Made by a program: the position numbers and the translations under genes
Shown here: positions 27,963 to 37,149 of the stretch, piece by piece
Layout of the letters: every line of letters starts with the position of its first letter
How positions within the stretch are numbered: the first letter of the stretch is position 1
From: Balneolia bacterium
GTDB lineage: Bacteria; Bacteroidota; Rhodothermia; Balneolales; Cyclonatronaceae
Reading direction: 5' to 3'
Length of the DNA: 45,778 nt
NCBI GenBank assembly: GCA_003566635.1
Contig: PXCK01000111.1
Coordinates: 1 to 45,778, forward strand
Notes under the pieces: generated by a model
Database searches by the model: none
Seen by the model: only the letters and a program-made list of their open reading frames with translations
What the model was told of the DNA's origin: nothing

Positions 27963-29041
27963 TTAAAGAGATTACAGCAAAAAACCAATCTACATCCTGG
28001 GTAGAGGTCAGTAAGTCAGCTTTGGCACATAACATCAAGCTTATCAAAGCTAAAATTGTTGATGATGTTAACCTTATGGCTGTTGTCAAGGCGAATGCTT
28101 ACGGTCATGGAGATGTAATTGTATCTGAAGCCATTCGAAAATTGGTTGATTATTTAGGTGTTGCCTCGGTATCTGAAGCTATTACTTTAAGAGAAAATGG
28201 AATTACTACAGATATTTTGATTTTTGCCCCTGTACAAAAAGAAGAATTATATCTGTATAAGAAGCATAATTTTACGGCAGTTATTGGTTCATTCAATGAG
28301 TTAAATTTAATTGACGATGATATTTCATTCCATATTGAATTTGACACAGGTATGGGAAGACTTGGGTTCTATCCTGAAGAATCTACTAAAGTCATCGAAT
28401 TCCTTAAGCAAAATAATTTAAAGCCGGCTGGTATAATGACCCACTTTGCCAAGGCAGATCATCCGAACGATGAGTCAGTACATGGTCAAATTTGGGTGTT
28501 TGAAGGTTGTTACAAAGCCTTCAATACAACGTTTGGTGATTTGATTGTTCATGCATCAAATTCAGGCGGCACCTTGCATTACACTTATCCTTATAACATG
28601 GTTAGATGTGGTCTTTCGATTTACGGATATGACCCCGCAGGAATAATTAATGATTTAAGACCTGTTTTACGATGGGCTTCAAAAGTAATAGCATGCAAGC
28701 CTATCAAAAAAGGGATGCCTGTAAGTTATGAATCAACGTGGAGAGCTTCAGAAGACGGTTTTTTGGTGGTAATTCCAATAGGCTATGCAGATGGAATCCC
28801 CAGAAACCTAAGCAATAAACTTCAAATGTACTGCAAGGGTAAATTACTTCAACAAGTTGGCAACGTAACGATGGATTACACCATGCTGTTTAGTAGTTCT
28901 TTTGTAGAGTTGGGTAGTGAAATTGAAATCTTAGGTCCAAATTCTATGACTCCAGTAGAATGGGCGAAGTATAATTCCACCATCCCCTACGAAATTACAT
29001 GTGGTATTCACCCTAAGATTAAAAGAATACTGGTAGATTAG
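27959..29041 (+). CDS. alr: Alanine racemase
   Basis: A 360-residue PLP enzyme that makes D-alanine for peptidoglycan. K44 in AVVKANAYGHG is the PLP lysine. Y257 in VSYESTW is the catalytic tyrosine of the C-terminal domain, and GNVTMDYTM matches the metal-free conserved motif near the end. The start is GTG at 27959, overlapping the site-2 protease stop by four bases; this gives the expected N-terminus and no nearer ATG exists. The gene ends three bases from a convergent gene, with no obvious terminator between them. Confidence 0.95.
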   Translation: MIKEITAKNQSTSWVEVSKSALAHNIKLIKAKIVDDVNLMAVVKANAYGHGDVIVSEAIRKLVDYLGVASVSEAITLRENGITTDILIFAPVQKEELYLYKKHNFTAVIGSFNELNLIDDDISFHIEFDTGMGRLGFYPEESTKVIEFLKQNNLKPAGIMTHFAKADHPNDESVHGQIWVFEGCYKAFNTTFGDLIVHASNSGGTLHYTYPYNMVRCGLSIYGYDPAGIINDLRPVLRWASKVIACKPIKKGMPVSYESTWRASEDGFLVVIPIGYADGIPRNLSNKLQMYCKGKLLQQVGNVTMDYTMLFSSSFVELGSEIEILGPNSMTPVEWAKYNSTIPYEITCGIHPKIKRILVD

Positions 29042-29044
29042 AGG

Positions 29045-29551
29045 TTAATCCAGTATTCTCTCTACAAAAATATCATACCTAACAGTGTCAGGTCTGTTGG
29101 CAAGTGTAGGAGGTACCTTAGTTGCTCTAAACTCTCCTTCACACATACCTGCAACCATCCGGCTGAAATAAGGTCCGGTTATAATACTGGTACCACCAAT
29201 TGAGGCATTTCTAATATTTACACTAAGCGCTTCTGTAAAGCCATCTTCATAGGAACTATCTACAATATTACCTTCACCATTATTGTTCCAAATAGTAAAC
29301 TTCATTAAAGCACGGTCTAACTGTGTGAGTGGCGTAATCAAGCAGTTGCCATCTTCATCTACTTTACCGGGCTCAACTGTGTAGATGCGAACACCATTTG
29401 ATAATTCAGTTGGTGTGATACCTTCAATAGATACAGGAGGAGGAGCTGAACTAAAATCTCTGGGTCTTAATGTGCTATCATCGCTACACCCTGATAAAAT
29501 AAAAAGTGTAGCAAAAAGAATAAGTAAGGTAAATTTTGTAATGTAATACAT
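29045..29551 (-). CDS. FKBP-like lipoprotein, probably degenerate
   Basis: A 168-residue protein with a lipobox (LFILSGCSD). Residues about 75-168 have an FKBP-like pattern: a DSSYEDG stretch, then ...GMCEGEFRATKVPPTLA and a final VRYDIFVERIL. The family usually has GM..GE.R...PP.LAYG and a final DVELL. The usual active-site aromatic residues are not all in place, so catalysis is doubtful. It follows the DUF4159-like gene on the same strand by about 70 bp. The assignment is by motif only; an unrelated surface lipoprotein is possible. Confidence 0.55.
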   Translation of the reverse strand: MYYITKFTLLILFATLFILSGCSDDSTLRPRDFSSAPPPVSIEGITPTELSNGVRIYTVEPGKVDEDGNCLITPLTQLDRALMKFTIWNNNGEGNIVDSSYEDGFTEALSVNIRNASIGGTSIITGPYFSRMVAGMCEGEFRATKVPPTLANRPDTVRYDIFVERILD

Positions 29552-29619
29552 GTTATTTCGAATAGTTAATTATCAACGAAAGATACAATTATTTAAAAAG
29601 ATTTGGATGGACTTTCTTT

Positions 29620-30300
29620 TTAACGGTATGAAGTAAATGCGTAAACTAGCAAATTCACACCCATACGTAAAGCTTTTTGGGTAATCTCTTCCGGATTGTT
29701 ATGCACATCATAAGCCCAGCCATCAGCAAGATTAGACTCATAAGTGTAATACACGCCAAGCCGGCCATTGCGAAAAATACCGAAACCCTGAGGCGGAAGC
29801 CCATCGTGCTCATGAATTTTTGGAAGTCCATCCGGAAACTCAAAAACCTGGTTATAAATCGGGTGATTAATCGGTAATTCAATTAGCTCATCATCTGGAA
29901 AAATGATGGATAATATCTCACGAACATAAGGATCAAACCCATAATCATCATCGATATACAAAAATCCACCATTATCTACATATTCCCGAATGTTTTGTGC
30001 TTCTGCCTGATTTACCACCACATTACCATGTCCGGTCATAAATAAAAATGGGTACCTGTGTATATCTCTGCTTCCAATGGCCACATCATCGTATTGTTCG
30101 CTAAGGTTTATAGGAATGTGTTGACGCGCAAAACGAATGAGATTGGTAAGCGAAGATGGGTCGTTATACCAGTCGCCCCCGCCTCTGTATTGAAGTCGTG
30201 CAATTCTATATTCGTCATTCTGAGCAACAAGAGGTTCAGAAAGGGGAAGGAGCATTAAAAATGAAGCAAAAATTACGGCAATAATCTTCGGATAAGGCAT
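29620..30300 (-). CDS. DUF4159-family secreted protein
   Basis: A 226-residue protein with a signal peptide (MPYPKIIAVIFASFLMLLPL, cleavage near VAQ). The body follows the DUF4159 pattern: ARLQYRGGGDWYNDPSSLTN, YPFLFMTGHG, YVDNGGFLYIDDDYG, then GLGVYYTYE-like and WAYDVHN segments, close to the ThuA/class I amidotransferase-like fold without its catalytic Cys. I start at ATG 30300; a TTG nine bases upstream is possible but less likely. Function in this family is not established; in many Bacteroidota members it occurs near MoxR/BatA-type genes, none of which is seen here. Confidence 0.85.
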   Translation of the reverse strand: MPYPKIIAVIFASFLMLLPLSEPLVAQNDEYRIARLQYRGGGDWYNDPSSLTNLIRFARQHIPINLSEQYDDVAIGSRDIHRYPFLFMTGHGNVVVNQAEAQNIREYVDNGGFLYIDDDYGFDPYVREILSIIFPDDELIELPINHPIYNQVFEFPDGLPKIHEHDGLPPQGFGIFRNGRLGVYYTYESNLADGWAYDVHNNPEEITQKALRMGVNLLVYAFTSYR

Positions 30301-30426
30301 AAAAAACAAAATAATACGTTAGCTGAAAATATGATGTTAGATTTGTTAAACGACAAACTAAGGAATCCATTATATTAATCCTTATTAAAGTTTACCACAC
30401 AATATTGTTCCGAAAAAAAAATAGCT

Positions 30427-32322
30427 ATGATTGCAAGACTGTTAAAAACATCCGCTTTATTTTTACTATTGGTAATTACCGTTCAGGCTCAAAGTATAGA
30501 AATTGAACGACTTGAACCTCCTTTTTGGTGGACAGGCTTTGAAGAAACTGAACTCCAGCTTTTGGTTTATGGTCCGGATATAGGTGATGCAAGAGTTACA
30601 ATAGATTATGAAGGTGTTGAGTTTAAAAGATCCATATCTACAGAAAATCCGAATTATTTGTTTGTTTATGTTGATGTTACCGAGGATGCGTCCCCCGGAA
30701 TTATGGAACTTCATTTTCGCAGAGGGTCAGAAACTTTTGTATTTGAATACGAATTGAAAGAGCGGTTAGGTTCTTACAACAGGCATCAAGGATTTGATAG
30801 TAGTGACGTTATTTATTTGCTGATGCCCGATCGATTTGCAAACGGCGACCCATCTATCAGTAATATTGAGGGTATGCTTGAAGGTGTTGATATGGATGAA
30901 CCTTTTGCCCGTAAAGGGGGGGATATTCAGGGTATCATCAATCATCTTGATTACATCAAAGATTTAGGTATGACCGCTCTTTGGGTAAATCCGATTTTTG
31001 AAAATGACATGCCCTACAATTATGCCATAGGTGCAGGTTTTTATCACGGATATGCCGCAACCGATATGTATAAGGTAGACAGACGTTTTGGCACGAATGA
31101 AGATTTTGTTCACTTGGTACAAAAATCGCAGGATATGGGCATGAAGTTAATCATGGATATGATTCATAACCACGTTGGTACGCATCATTGGTTTATAAAA
31201 GATTTACCAAGCAGCGATTGGGTACATGACCAATCCGTTTATGGGAATACGAACTATAGAACCAGCGTGTTGATGGATCCTTACGTTTCAGAGAGCGATT
31301 TTAATCGGTTAGTTCGTGCTTGGTTTGTAGATGAAATGCCCGATCTTGATCAGCGAAACCCTTTATTGGCAGACTATCTTATCCAGAATACAATTTGGTG
31401 GATAGAATATAGTGGTATTGATGGTATCAGAATGGATACTCACGCCTATCCTTACCCTGATTATATGGCTGAATGGACCCGCAGAGTTTTGGAGGAATAC
31501 CCCGATTTTAATATTGTGGGCGAAGTTTGGATGCCCAATGTACCAACTACGGCTTGGTGGCAACATAACTCACCCTTATCAGGCGATTACAACTCCTATT
31601 TGCCAAGTGTTACTGATTTTCCACTTTACGAAGCATTAACGAAAGCATTTAACGAAGGGCCGGGCTGGGATACCGGAATGATGCGGTTGTATTATACACT
31701 AGGTCAGGACTTTTTGTACGTAGATCCACTCTTAAATGTAATCTTTTTTGATAACCATGATTTGTGGAGATTTTTTGAATCAGTTGGTAATGATCCGGAT
31801 AAATTTAAGATGGCGATTGCATTTATTCTGACAACCCGGGGAATTCCACAAATTTTCTATGGTTCGGAATTAATGTTTGATATGGGCGGAGGATCATCAG
31901 ACCCGTTCAAAAGACCGCCTTTCCCCGGGGGCTGGCCCGGCGATGAAATAAACGCTTTTACTCCTGAGGGCAGGGAGCAGCTTGGTGAAAAACGCGGGTT
32001 GCCGGTAACCGAAGTGTTTGAATACATGCGTACGTTATCTCATTGGCGAAAAGATAAAACTGCAATCCATACAGGTCGGTTAACCCATTTTGTGACCGAA
32101 AATAACATTTACGTGTATTTCCGCCACAATGATGACGAGACCATCATGGTAGCGTTAAATGGACAGGCCGAAAATCAATCGATAAACCTGAGTAGATTTG
32201 CAGAAATATTAACCGGTTTTTCTGAGGGCACGGATGTGATGACCGGAGTTGATTTTGACATGTCGGTTGAGAACTCTATTGAAATCGGCGGTCGTCAGGC
32301 TTTGATAATTGAGTTGAGGTGA
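30427..32322 (+). CDS. Secreted GH13 alpha-glucan hydrolase (neopullulanase/cyclomaltodextrinase type)
   Basis: A 631-residue protein with a signal peptide (about 1-21, ending VQAQ). An N-terminal beta-sandwich (about 22-110) of the cyclomaltodextrinase type precedes the (beta/alpha)8 barrel. All four GH13 regions are present: MDMIHNH (region I), GIRMDTHAYP with nucleophile D337, IVGEVWMP with acid E366, and FFDNHD with D445. The C-terminal sandwich starts near residue 550. It hydrolyses alpha-1,4 linkages in starch, pullulan or cyclodextrins, probably in the periplasm. It is separate from the beta-glucan locus and has no neighbouring maltose transporter here. Confidence 0.93.
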   Translation: MIARLLKTSALFLLLVITVQAQSIEIERLEPPFWWTGFEETELQLLVYGPDIGDARVTIDYEGVEFKRSISTENPNYLFVYVDVTEDASPGIMELHFRRGSETFVFEYELKERLGSYNRHQGFDSSDVIYLLMPDRFANGDPSISNIEGMLEGVDMDEPFARKGGDIQGIINHLDYIKDLGMTALWVNPIFENDMPYNYAIGAGFYHGYAATDMYKVDRRFGTNEDFVHLVQKSQDMGMKLIMDMIHNHVGTHHWFIKDLPSSDWVHDQSVYGNTNYRTSVLMDPYVSESDFNRLVRAWFVDEMPDLDQRNPLLADYLIQNTIWWIEYSGIDGIRMDTHAYPYPDYMAEWTRRVLEEYPDFNIVGEVWMPNVPTTAWWQHNSPLSGDYNSYLPSVTDFPLYEALTKAFNEGPGWDTGMMRLYYTLGQDFLYVDPLLNVIFFDNHDLWRFFESVGNDPDKFKMAIAFILTTRGIPQIFYGSELMFDMGGGSSDPFKRPPFPGGWPGDEINAFTPEGREQLGEKRGLPVTEVFEYMRTLSHWRKDKTAIHTGRLTHFVTENNIYVYFRHNDDETIMVALNGQAENQSINLSRFAEILTGFSEGTDVMTGVDFDMSVENSIEIGGRQALIIELR

Positions 32323-32391
32323 TGGTTTAATTCGAAGTTTACAGGGGGAATATCATATAATTTCAAAAAAAAATAAATTTTTCTGAAATAC

Positions 32392-32411
32392 TGTGACATA
32401 ATGTTGTCACA
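32392..32411. promoter_or_regulatory. Perfect inverted repeat TGTGACA-N6-TGTCACA
   Basis: Two 7 bp arms separated by six bases, about 54 bp before the start at 32465. The arms contain TGTGA/TCACA half-sites like those of CRP/FNR-type regulators, but the spacing is wider (N10 between the five-base cores instead of N6). A dimeric regulator site is likely; a terminator is not, since no T run follows. Confidence 0.45.
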
Positions 32412-32464
32412 CCATGTCTTTATCTTCATTTAATTAACATTCAAAACCAAATGGAGATACAATT

Positions 32465-32767
32465 ATGACAACCGCTTTAAAACTTCACAACCCGCATCCT
32501 TACCTTCAGGCAATTGAAGTAAATCCTGTAGATAATCGCGCCGCAGAAATGGTAAAATTATTAGGTTGGAACGACTTACCCGATCGCATAGTGGAAATTA
32601 TTGAAAATGATTTAGTAGGTTTTCACGATGAGTTAACCGGCAGATTTGCTACCAATTGCAATTTTGTAAGAAACCGCAGAAAATCTGTTGTTTTTTGGGT
32701 TGAAAACTATCTAAACGGTATTTGCACTTACGATACAGCTTTTCAAATGCTAAAAGTTGATGCATAA
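32465..32767 (+). CDS. Small protein of unknown function (100 aa)
   Basis: A 100-residue soluble protein with no signal peptide. It has a good ribosome-binding site, GGAG at 32453-32456. I do not recognise the family. It looks real: the codon use is like its neighbours, it has a regulatory inverted repeat upstream, and the composition is that of a folded alpha-helical protein (LLGWNDLPDRIVEIIEND, then RRKSVVFWVENYLNG). It ends about 80 bp before guaB. Confidence 0.65.
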   Translation: MTTALKLHNPHPYLQAIEVNPVDNRAAEMVKLLGWNDLPDRIVEIIENDLVGFHDELTGRFATNCNFVRNRRKSVVFWVENYLNGICTYDTAFQMLKVDA

Positions 32768-32811
32768 CAAAAAATAACGTTTTGAATTAAGCAGGATAGC
32801 TTGTATTTCGT

Positions 32812-32819
32812 TAACTTTG
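32812..32819 (+). promoter_or_regulatory. Candidate -7 promoter element of guaB
   Basis: TAACTTTG matches TAnnTTTG, 29 bp before the guaB start codon. The nearest upstream TTTG (32781-32784) is 27 bp away, wider than the usual 19-21, so the promoter is only tentative. Confidence 0.3.
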
Positions 32820-32848
32820 CAAAACGCAAAATTAACCGGATCAAGCTC

Positions 32849-34327
32849 ATGCAAGAATTTTCTGCCGACCAAAAAATTACCAGAAATGGACTCACCTACG
32901 ACGATGTTCTTCTGGTTCCAAACTATTCCAATACACTGCCGCGAGAAGCTGACACATCTGTGCAACTTACCCCGGGTTTATGCCTAAACGTGCCCATTTT
33001 AAGTGCTGCTATGGATACCGTTTCTGAGTACCGGCTTGCTATTGCTCTGGCTCGGGAAGGAGGTATGGCTATCCTTCACAAAAATATGACGATAGCCGAA
33101 CAAGCCGAACAAGTTCGTTTGGTTAAGCGGAGTGAAAGCGGGATGATTGTTGACCCGGTTACACTTCCGGCTGATGCCAGGGTTTCTGATGCTCGCAGTT
33201 TAATGAGTCGTCATAAAATCGGCGGAATACCAATTGTGGATGAAAACCGCAAGCTAAAAGGTATAGTAACCAATCGCGATCTGAGATTCGAAAAAGATGG
33301 CCAGCGGATTTTGGGTGATATTATGACTAGCGGACAATTAATTACCGCAAAAGAAGGCACCACTCTTGATGAAGCAGAAAAAATTCTCCAGGAATATAAA
33401 GTTGAGAAACTCCCGATAGTTGATGGTAAGAATACCCTTGTAGGTTTAATTACCTTTAAAGACATTGAAAAGAAGAAGAACTTTCCCCTTGCTTGTAAAG
33501 ACGAAATGGGTCGCCTACGAGTTGGTGCCGCCGTTGGAATAGCAGCTGACACACTCGACAGGGTTAGCGCTCTTGTTGAGGCCGGCGTAGATTGTATTGT
33601 GGTGGATACCGCACATGGTCATTCTCAGGGTGTACTTACAATGGTATCAAACGTTCGAAAAAAATATAACGATTTGGTTGTTATAGGCGGAAACATCGCT
33701 ACAAAAGATGCGGCCAAAGCTTTATATGATGCCGGTGCCAATGTAGTAAAAGTTGGGGTAGGTCCCGGTTCGATTTGTACAACAAGAATTGTAACCGGTG
33801 TTGGTGTACCTCAGTTAAGCGCCGTAATGGAAGTAGCCGAATTCACCAATCAGGTCGGTCTTGGCCTAATTGCTGACGGTGGTATCAAACAAACAGGTGA
33901 TATCCCAAAGGCAATTGCGGGAGGCGCAGACGCCGTTATGCTCGGTTCCTTATTTGCCGGCGTAGATGAAAGCCCGGGAGAAACTATTATTTACGAAGGT
34001 CGAAAATTCAAAACCTATCGTGGAATGGGAAGTTTAGGAGCAATGAGTAAAGGCAGTAAAGACCGCTACTTCCAGGATGTTGAAGATGACATTAAGAAAT
34101 TAGTACCCGAAGGTATTGAAGGTCGCGTTCCTTACAAAGGAAGTTTATCAGAAGTTGTATACCAAATGGTTGGGGGCGTAAAAGCGGCAATGGGATACTG
34201 CGGTGCCAAAGATATTGATGCGCTAAAGCAAGCAGGGTTCGTAAAAATATCTCCTGCCGGCGCTCGCGAAAGTCATCCTCATTCGGTTCAGATTACCAAA
34301 GAATCTCCGAACTATTCATTAAGATAG
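32849..34327 (+). CDS. guaB: Inosine-5'-monophosphate dehydrogenase
   Basis: A 492-residue enzyme that oxidises IMP to XMP with NAD+ in guanine nucleotide synthesis. The barrel begins [18 protein letters not shown] pair is inserted at about 95-205. Catalytic C310 lies in [17 protein letters not shown]. The C-terminal flap with [18 protein letters not shown] is complete. I start at ATG 32849 because an upstream in-frame TTG at 32801 falls in the promoter region and would add 16 residues foreign to the family. Only ten bases separate it from the next gene, so it may head the run that ends with the ATPase genes. Confidence 0.97.
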   Translation: MQEFSADQKITRNGLTYDDVLLVPNYSNTLPREADTSVQLTPGLCLNVPILSAAMDTVSEYRLAIALAREGGMAILHKNMTIAEQAEQVRLVKRSESGMIVDPVTLPADARVSDARSLMSRHKIGGIPIVDENRKLKGIVTNRDLRFEKDGQRILGDIMTSGQLITAKEGTTLDEAEKILQEYKVEKLPIVDGKNTLVGLITFKDIEKKKNFPLACKDEMGRLRVGAAVGIAADTLDRVSALVEAGVDCIVVDTAHGHSQGVLTMVSNVRKKYNDLVVIGGNIATKDAAKALYDAGANVVKVGVGPGSICTTRIVTGVGVPQLSAVMEVAEFTNQVGLGLIADGGIKQTGDIPKAIAGGADAVMLGSLFAGVDESPGETIIYEGRKFKTYRGMGSLGAMSKGSKDRYFQDVEDDIKKLVPEGIEGRVPYKGSLSEVVYQMVGGVKAAMGYCGAKDIDALKQAGFVKISPAGARESHPHSVQITKESPNYSLR

Positions 34328-34337
34328 AGAGTAAAGT

Positions 34338-35639
34338 TTGGATAAGAAAACTACATCACCTAATAGAAAAGAAGTTTTAGTGGTGGTGTATTATTTCCCG
34401 CCTATGGGTTCATCGGGGGTGCAACGCCCTCTTAAACTCGTAAAGTATCTGCGTGATTATGGTTGGGAGCCGGTAGTTTTAGTTCCAAAACCCGGGGCCT
34501 ACTCCCATTTTGATGATAGTCTGGATGATGAACTACGTTCACTTGATCTAACAATTTATCGGGTACATGCATCAACACCTTTCCACACCAGAGGGATTGG
34601 TAGTTTGCTCAAGATTCTACCGGAACCTCTTAAAGAACAATTGCGCAGATTTTCCGGTAATTATTTCTTGCCTGATAACAAAACAGGATGGATTGAACCA
34701 GCTCTAACCAAAGCTGATGAAATCTGGCCTAAACATACTTTTAAGGCAATTTTTTCGACCGCCCCACCTTACAGCAATCACATCATCGCTCAAAAGCTTA
34801 AAGAGAAATATGGCATTGCGGTAATGATGGACTTTAGGGATGATTGGACTGAAAGTCATTTAATCAGCTACAAAAATGAATCTCACAAGCAAAAGATGCT
34901 CGAAATCGAGCAGGAAGTGGTAGCATCAGCTGACTTGGTTACGGCAATCAATCAGCCCATGTTAGATTCGTTGAAGAGTCGATCAACCCAAAAGGAGCAA
35001 CGGTTCGAGTTGCTAAATCAAGGATATGATCCTGCTGATTTCGAAAATTTAAATGTAAATCACTCCAAAGTTAATCGTATCAATATTTTATATAATGGAA
35101 TATTTTACGGAGAAAATCAGCCTGATTCTTTTCTTAAAGGAGTTTCACTTTTACTTAAAAATCAGCCCACTTTCAGAAATGAAATAAAGTTGACATTTCA
35201 AGGTGGTATTCCGGAAAAAACTCAAGGGTTGATTTCTGAACTGAATTTATCGGATTTGGTTGATGATAGGGGGTATTTGCCACATAATGAATCGGTTCAA
35301 GGTTTACTGGATGCTGATTTGTTATGGTTTATTGTAGGGCATACAAAAAGTAAAGAGCAGGTTTTAACAGGAAAGCTGTTTGAATATATCGGGTCTGGTA
35401 AACCAATTCTTGGATTAGTACCCGAAGGTGGTGCCGCTGCCGTGGTCCTTGAAAAATATGGCAGAGGATGGCAGGTTGAGCCCCATGACCCGGAAAAGAT
35501 TGCTGAAATAATTACTATCTTAATCAATCACATAAAAGCAGGTAAAATGCCTGAGGTAAATCAACATATTTCAGAACAATACAATAGAAAGGTAATAGCA
35601 GGAGAGGCAGCACGTTTGCTAGATTCTTTACTCAGTTGA
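34338..35639 (+). CDS. Glycosyltransferase, GT4-like
   Basis: A 433-residue GT-B type protein. The N-terminus (VLVVVYYFPPMGSSGVQRPL) is the usual first strand and glycine loop of this group, and LTGKLFEYIGSGKPILGLVP is the nucleotide-sugar-binding E-x7-E-like region of the C-terminal half. No signal peptide. The only in-frame start that keeps the N-terminal strand is TTG at 34338. It probably builds a surface polysaccharide or glycolipid, but the acceptor cannot be read. It lies ten bases after guaB and six bases before the peptidase gene. The partial gene at 45419 has a similar N-terminus and also a TTG start. Confidence 0.85.
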   Translation: MDKKTTSPNRKEVLVVVYYFPPMGSSGVQRPLKLVKYLRDYGWEPVVLVPKPGAYSHFDDSLDDELRSLDLTIYRVHASTPFHTRGIGSLLKILPEPLKEQLRRFSGNYFLPDNKTGWIEPALTKADEIWPKHTFKAIFSTAPPYSNHIIAQKLKEKYGIAVMMDFRDDWTESHLISYKNESHKQKMLEIEQEVVASADLVTAINQPMLDSLKSRSTQKEQRFELLNQGYDPADFENLNVNHSKVNRINILYNGIFYGENQPDSFLKGVSLLLKNQPTFRNEIKLTFQGGIPEKTQGLISELNLSDLVDDRGYLPHNESVQGLLDADLLWFIVGHTKSKEQVLTGKLFEYIGSGKPILGLVPEGGAAAVVLEKYGRGWQVEPHDPEKIAEIITILINHIKAGKMPEVNQHISEQYNRKVIAGEAARLLDSLLS

Positions 35640-35645
35640 TTTTCT

Positions 35646-36524
35646 ATGTTTCATTTTTTTAAAAAAATCTGGTCACTGAAGAGTGATAAACAAAAAATTG
35701 TTCTTCCAAAACAGGAAGAACCCGATAGTGGTGAGATTTATTTTTTTAACCGTATTGATTTACTGAAGGTTTTAATACCCTACACCTTAATTGTGATATT
35801 TTTGTTTAGCCTGATCTTTACATTAACGCCGGTCGGAAATATTGTACCAAGTCCGGAAGACAGGGAAGTCCGCAATCAGGTTATAGAAATCCATCAGCGT
35901 TTAGCAAACTTACGAGATACCATTCAGGCTCGTGACATGCAACTCGAGGCCTTTAAAACGGCGCTTCGGGAGGGTAGAAGTGATACAACTTTTGCCGTAG
36001 AATTACCGCAGAGAGAAACCACATTTCCGCGTGAAGTTGATAAACCACAAGTATCAGAACGCCTATTTTCTTCGTCGTCTACTGTTTTAAGACCAGAAGA
36101 TATAATTCTATCTACAGACCCTGTATTTAGAGAGTTACCGGATTTCCCGACGGAGTTTCCGGTTAATGGAACGCTTACCAGAGGTTTTCTTCCTGATTCA
36201 GGCCACTTTGGAATTGATGTTGCAACCTCCGATGGAGAAATTGTTAGAAGTGTAGCACCGGGGATGGTCATTTTTGATGGATTTACAATTCGTTACGGAT
36301 ATGTCATTATCATACGTCATAATGATAATTTTATATCTGTATATAAACATTGCAGCAGTTTAGCGGTTGAAAGTGGTACATTTGTACATGCGGGGCAAGT
36401 TATCGGTCGGGTTGGGTTATATGGAACCCTTACAACAGGTCCACACCTTCATTTTGAATTATGGAAAAACTTGGTGCCTGTAGACCCGCTAAAATACTTT
36501 ACAAACCTTGCTCCTGACGCATAA
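35646..36524 (+). CDS. Membrane-anchored M23-family peptidase
   Basis: A 292-residue protein with one membrane helix (about 45-63) near a cytoplasmic N-terminus, a coiled-coil-like stretch (about 75-110) and a C-terminal LytM domain (about 180-288). The zinc ligands H187 and D191 (HFGID) and H269 in HLHFE, with H267 as the catalytic His, are all present, so the enzyme should be active on peptidoglycan. It resembles the M23 protein often found before ATPase genes in this group. It is five bases from the next gene. Confidence 0.92.
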   Translation: MFHFFKKIWSLKSDKQKIVLPKQEEPDSGEIYFFNRIDLLKVLIPYTLIVIFLFSLIFTLTPVGNIVPSPEDREVRNQVIEIHQRLANLRDTIQARDMQLEAFKTALREGRSDTTFAVELPQRETTFPREVDKPQVSERLFSSSSTVLRPEDIILSTDPVFRELPDFPTEFPVNGTLTRGFLPDSGHFGIDVATSDGEIVRSVAPGMVIFDGFTIRYGYVIIIRHNDNFISVYKHCSSLAVESGTFVHAGQVIGRVGLYGTLTTGPHLHFELWKNLVPVDPLKYFTNLAPDA

Positions 36525-36529
36525 ACAAT

Positions 36530-36772
36530 ATGATAAACTTAAGACCATACGGTAGATATATTCAATTTGGCTCACAACTTGGTCTATCTATGGCACTACC
36601 TATACTTTTTGGTCATTGGCTCGATGCGCGCTATGATACATCGCCCTGGTTCTTACTATTTGGTATTTTTTTAGGTGTAACATCAAGCGTATGGACAGTA
36701 CTTAAACTGGCTTTTGAGTTGAACGAAAAAGATAAAATCAAAAAACAGCAAAAAGAGCGAACCGATGCTTAG
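36530..36772 (+). CDS. AtpZ/AtpI-type small membrane protein
   Basis: An 80-residue protein with two hydrophobic helices (about 14-30 and 38-60) and a charged C-terminal tail (KDKIKKQQKERTD). GLSMALPILFGHWLDARYDTS is typical of the AtpZ/AtpI-like proteins that precede ATPase genes and may aid Fo assembly or Mg2+/Ca2+ handling. Its stop overlaps the next start by eight bases. Confidence 0.85.
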   Translation: MINLRPYGRYIQFGSQLGLSMALPILFGHWLDARYDTSPWFLLFGIFLGVTSSVWTVLKLAFELNEKDKIKKQQKERTDA

Positions 36773-37145
36773 GACATTCTACGGCCGAATTTTACTAATT
36801 GATATTCTTACTATAATTATTGCATTAATAGTCTGTGCTATTATAGAAGATTATACACATATGGCATCAGTACTTATAGCTGTACTAATTACTACAGCTA
36901 ATGCTCTAGTTGCATGGAATCTGGCAAAATCGGGTGCAAAGGGATCTTTGAACTCCTTTATGGGTAAAGTTTTGGGTGGAATGGGAGCCCGTTTAGGTGG
37001 AATGTTAATAATCATTCTTTTGCTTTTTTTATTTACAAATTTGCCACAAATAAGTTTTATAATTACGCTCTTTATTTCTTATATTTGCAAGTCTATTCAG
37101 GAAATTATTTTTATTCTTAAACTACAATCAAACAGCAATCATTAA
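36765..37145 (+). CDS. ATPase-cluster membrane protein (AtpI-like)
   Basis: A 126-residue protein with about four hydrophobic helices. The spacing and position are those of an AtpI-like assembly factor between the small AtpZ-like gene and atpB. Sequence similarity is not clear from motifs (conserved glycines in KVLGGMGARLGGML), so the name rests on context. It overlaps the previous gene by eight bases and ends four bases before the atpB start. Confidence 0.75.
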   Translation: MLRTFYGRILLIDILTIIIALIVCAIIEDYTHMASVLIAVLITTANALVAWNLAKSGAKGSLNSFMGKVLGGMGARLGGMLIIILLLFLFTNLPQISFIITLFISYICKSIQEIIFILKLQSNSNH

Positions 37146-37149
37146 ATTG

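Noticed and set aside
32801-32848. TTG start giving 16 extra residues to guaB
   Set aside because: It covers the candidate -7 element, and IMP dehydrogenases begin near [22 protein letters not shown] 32849 fits better.
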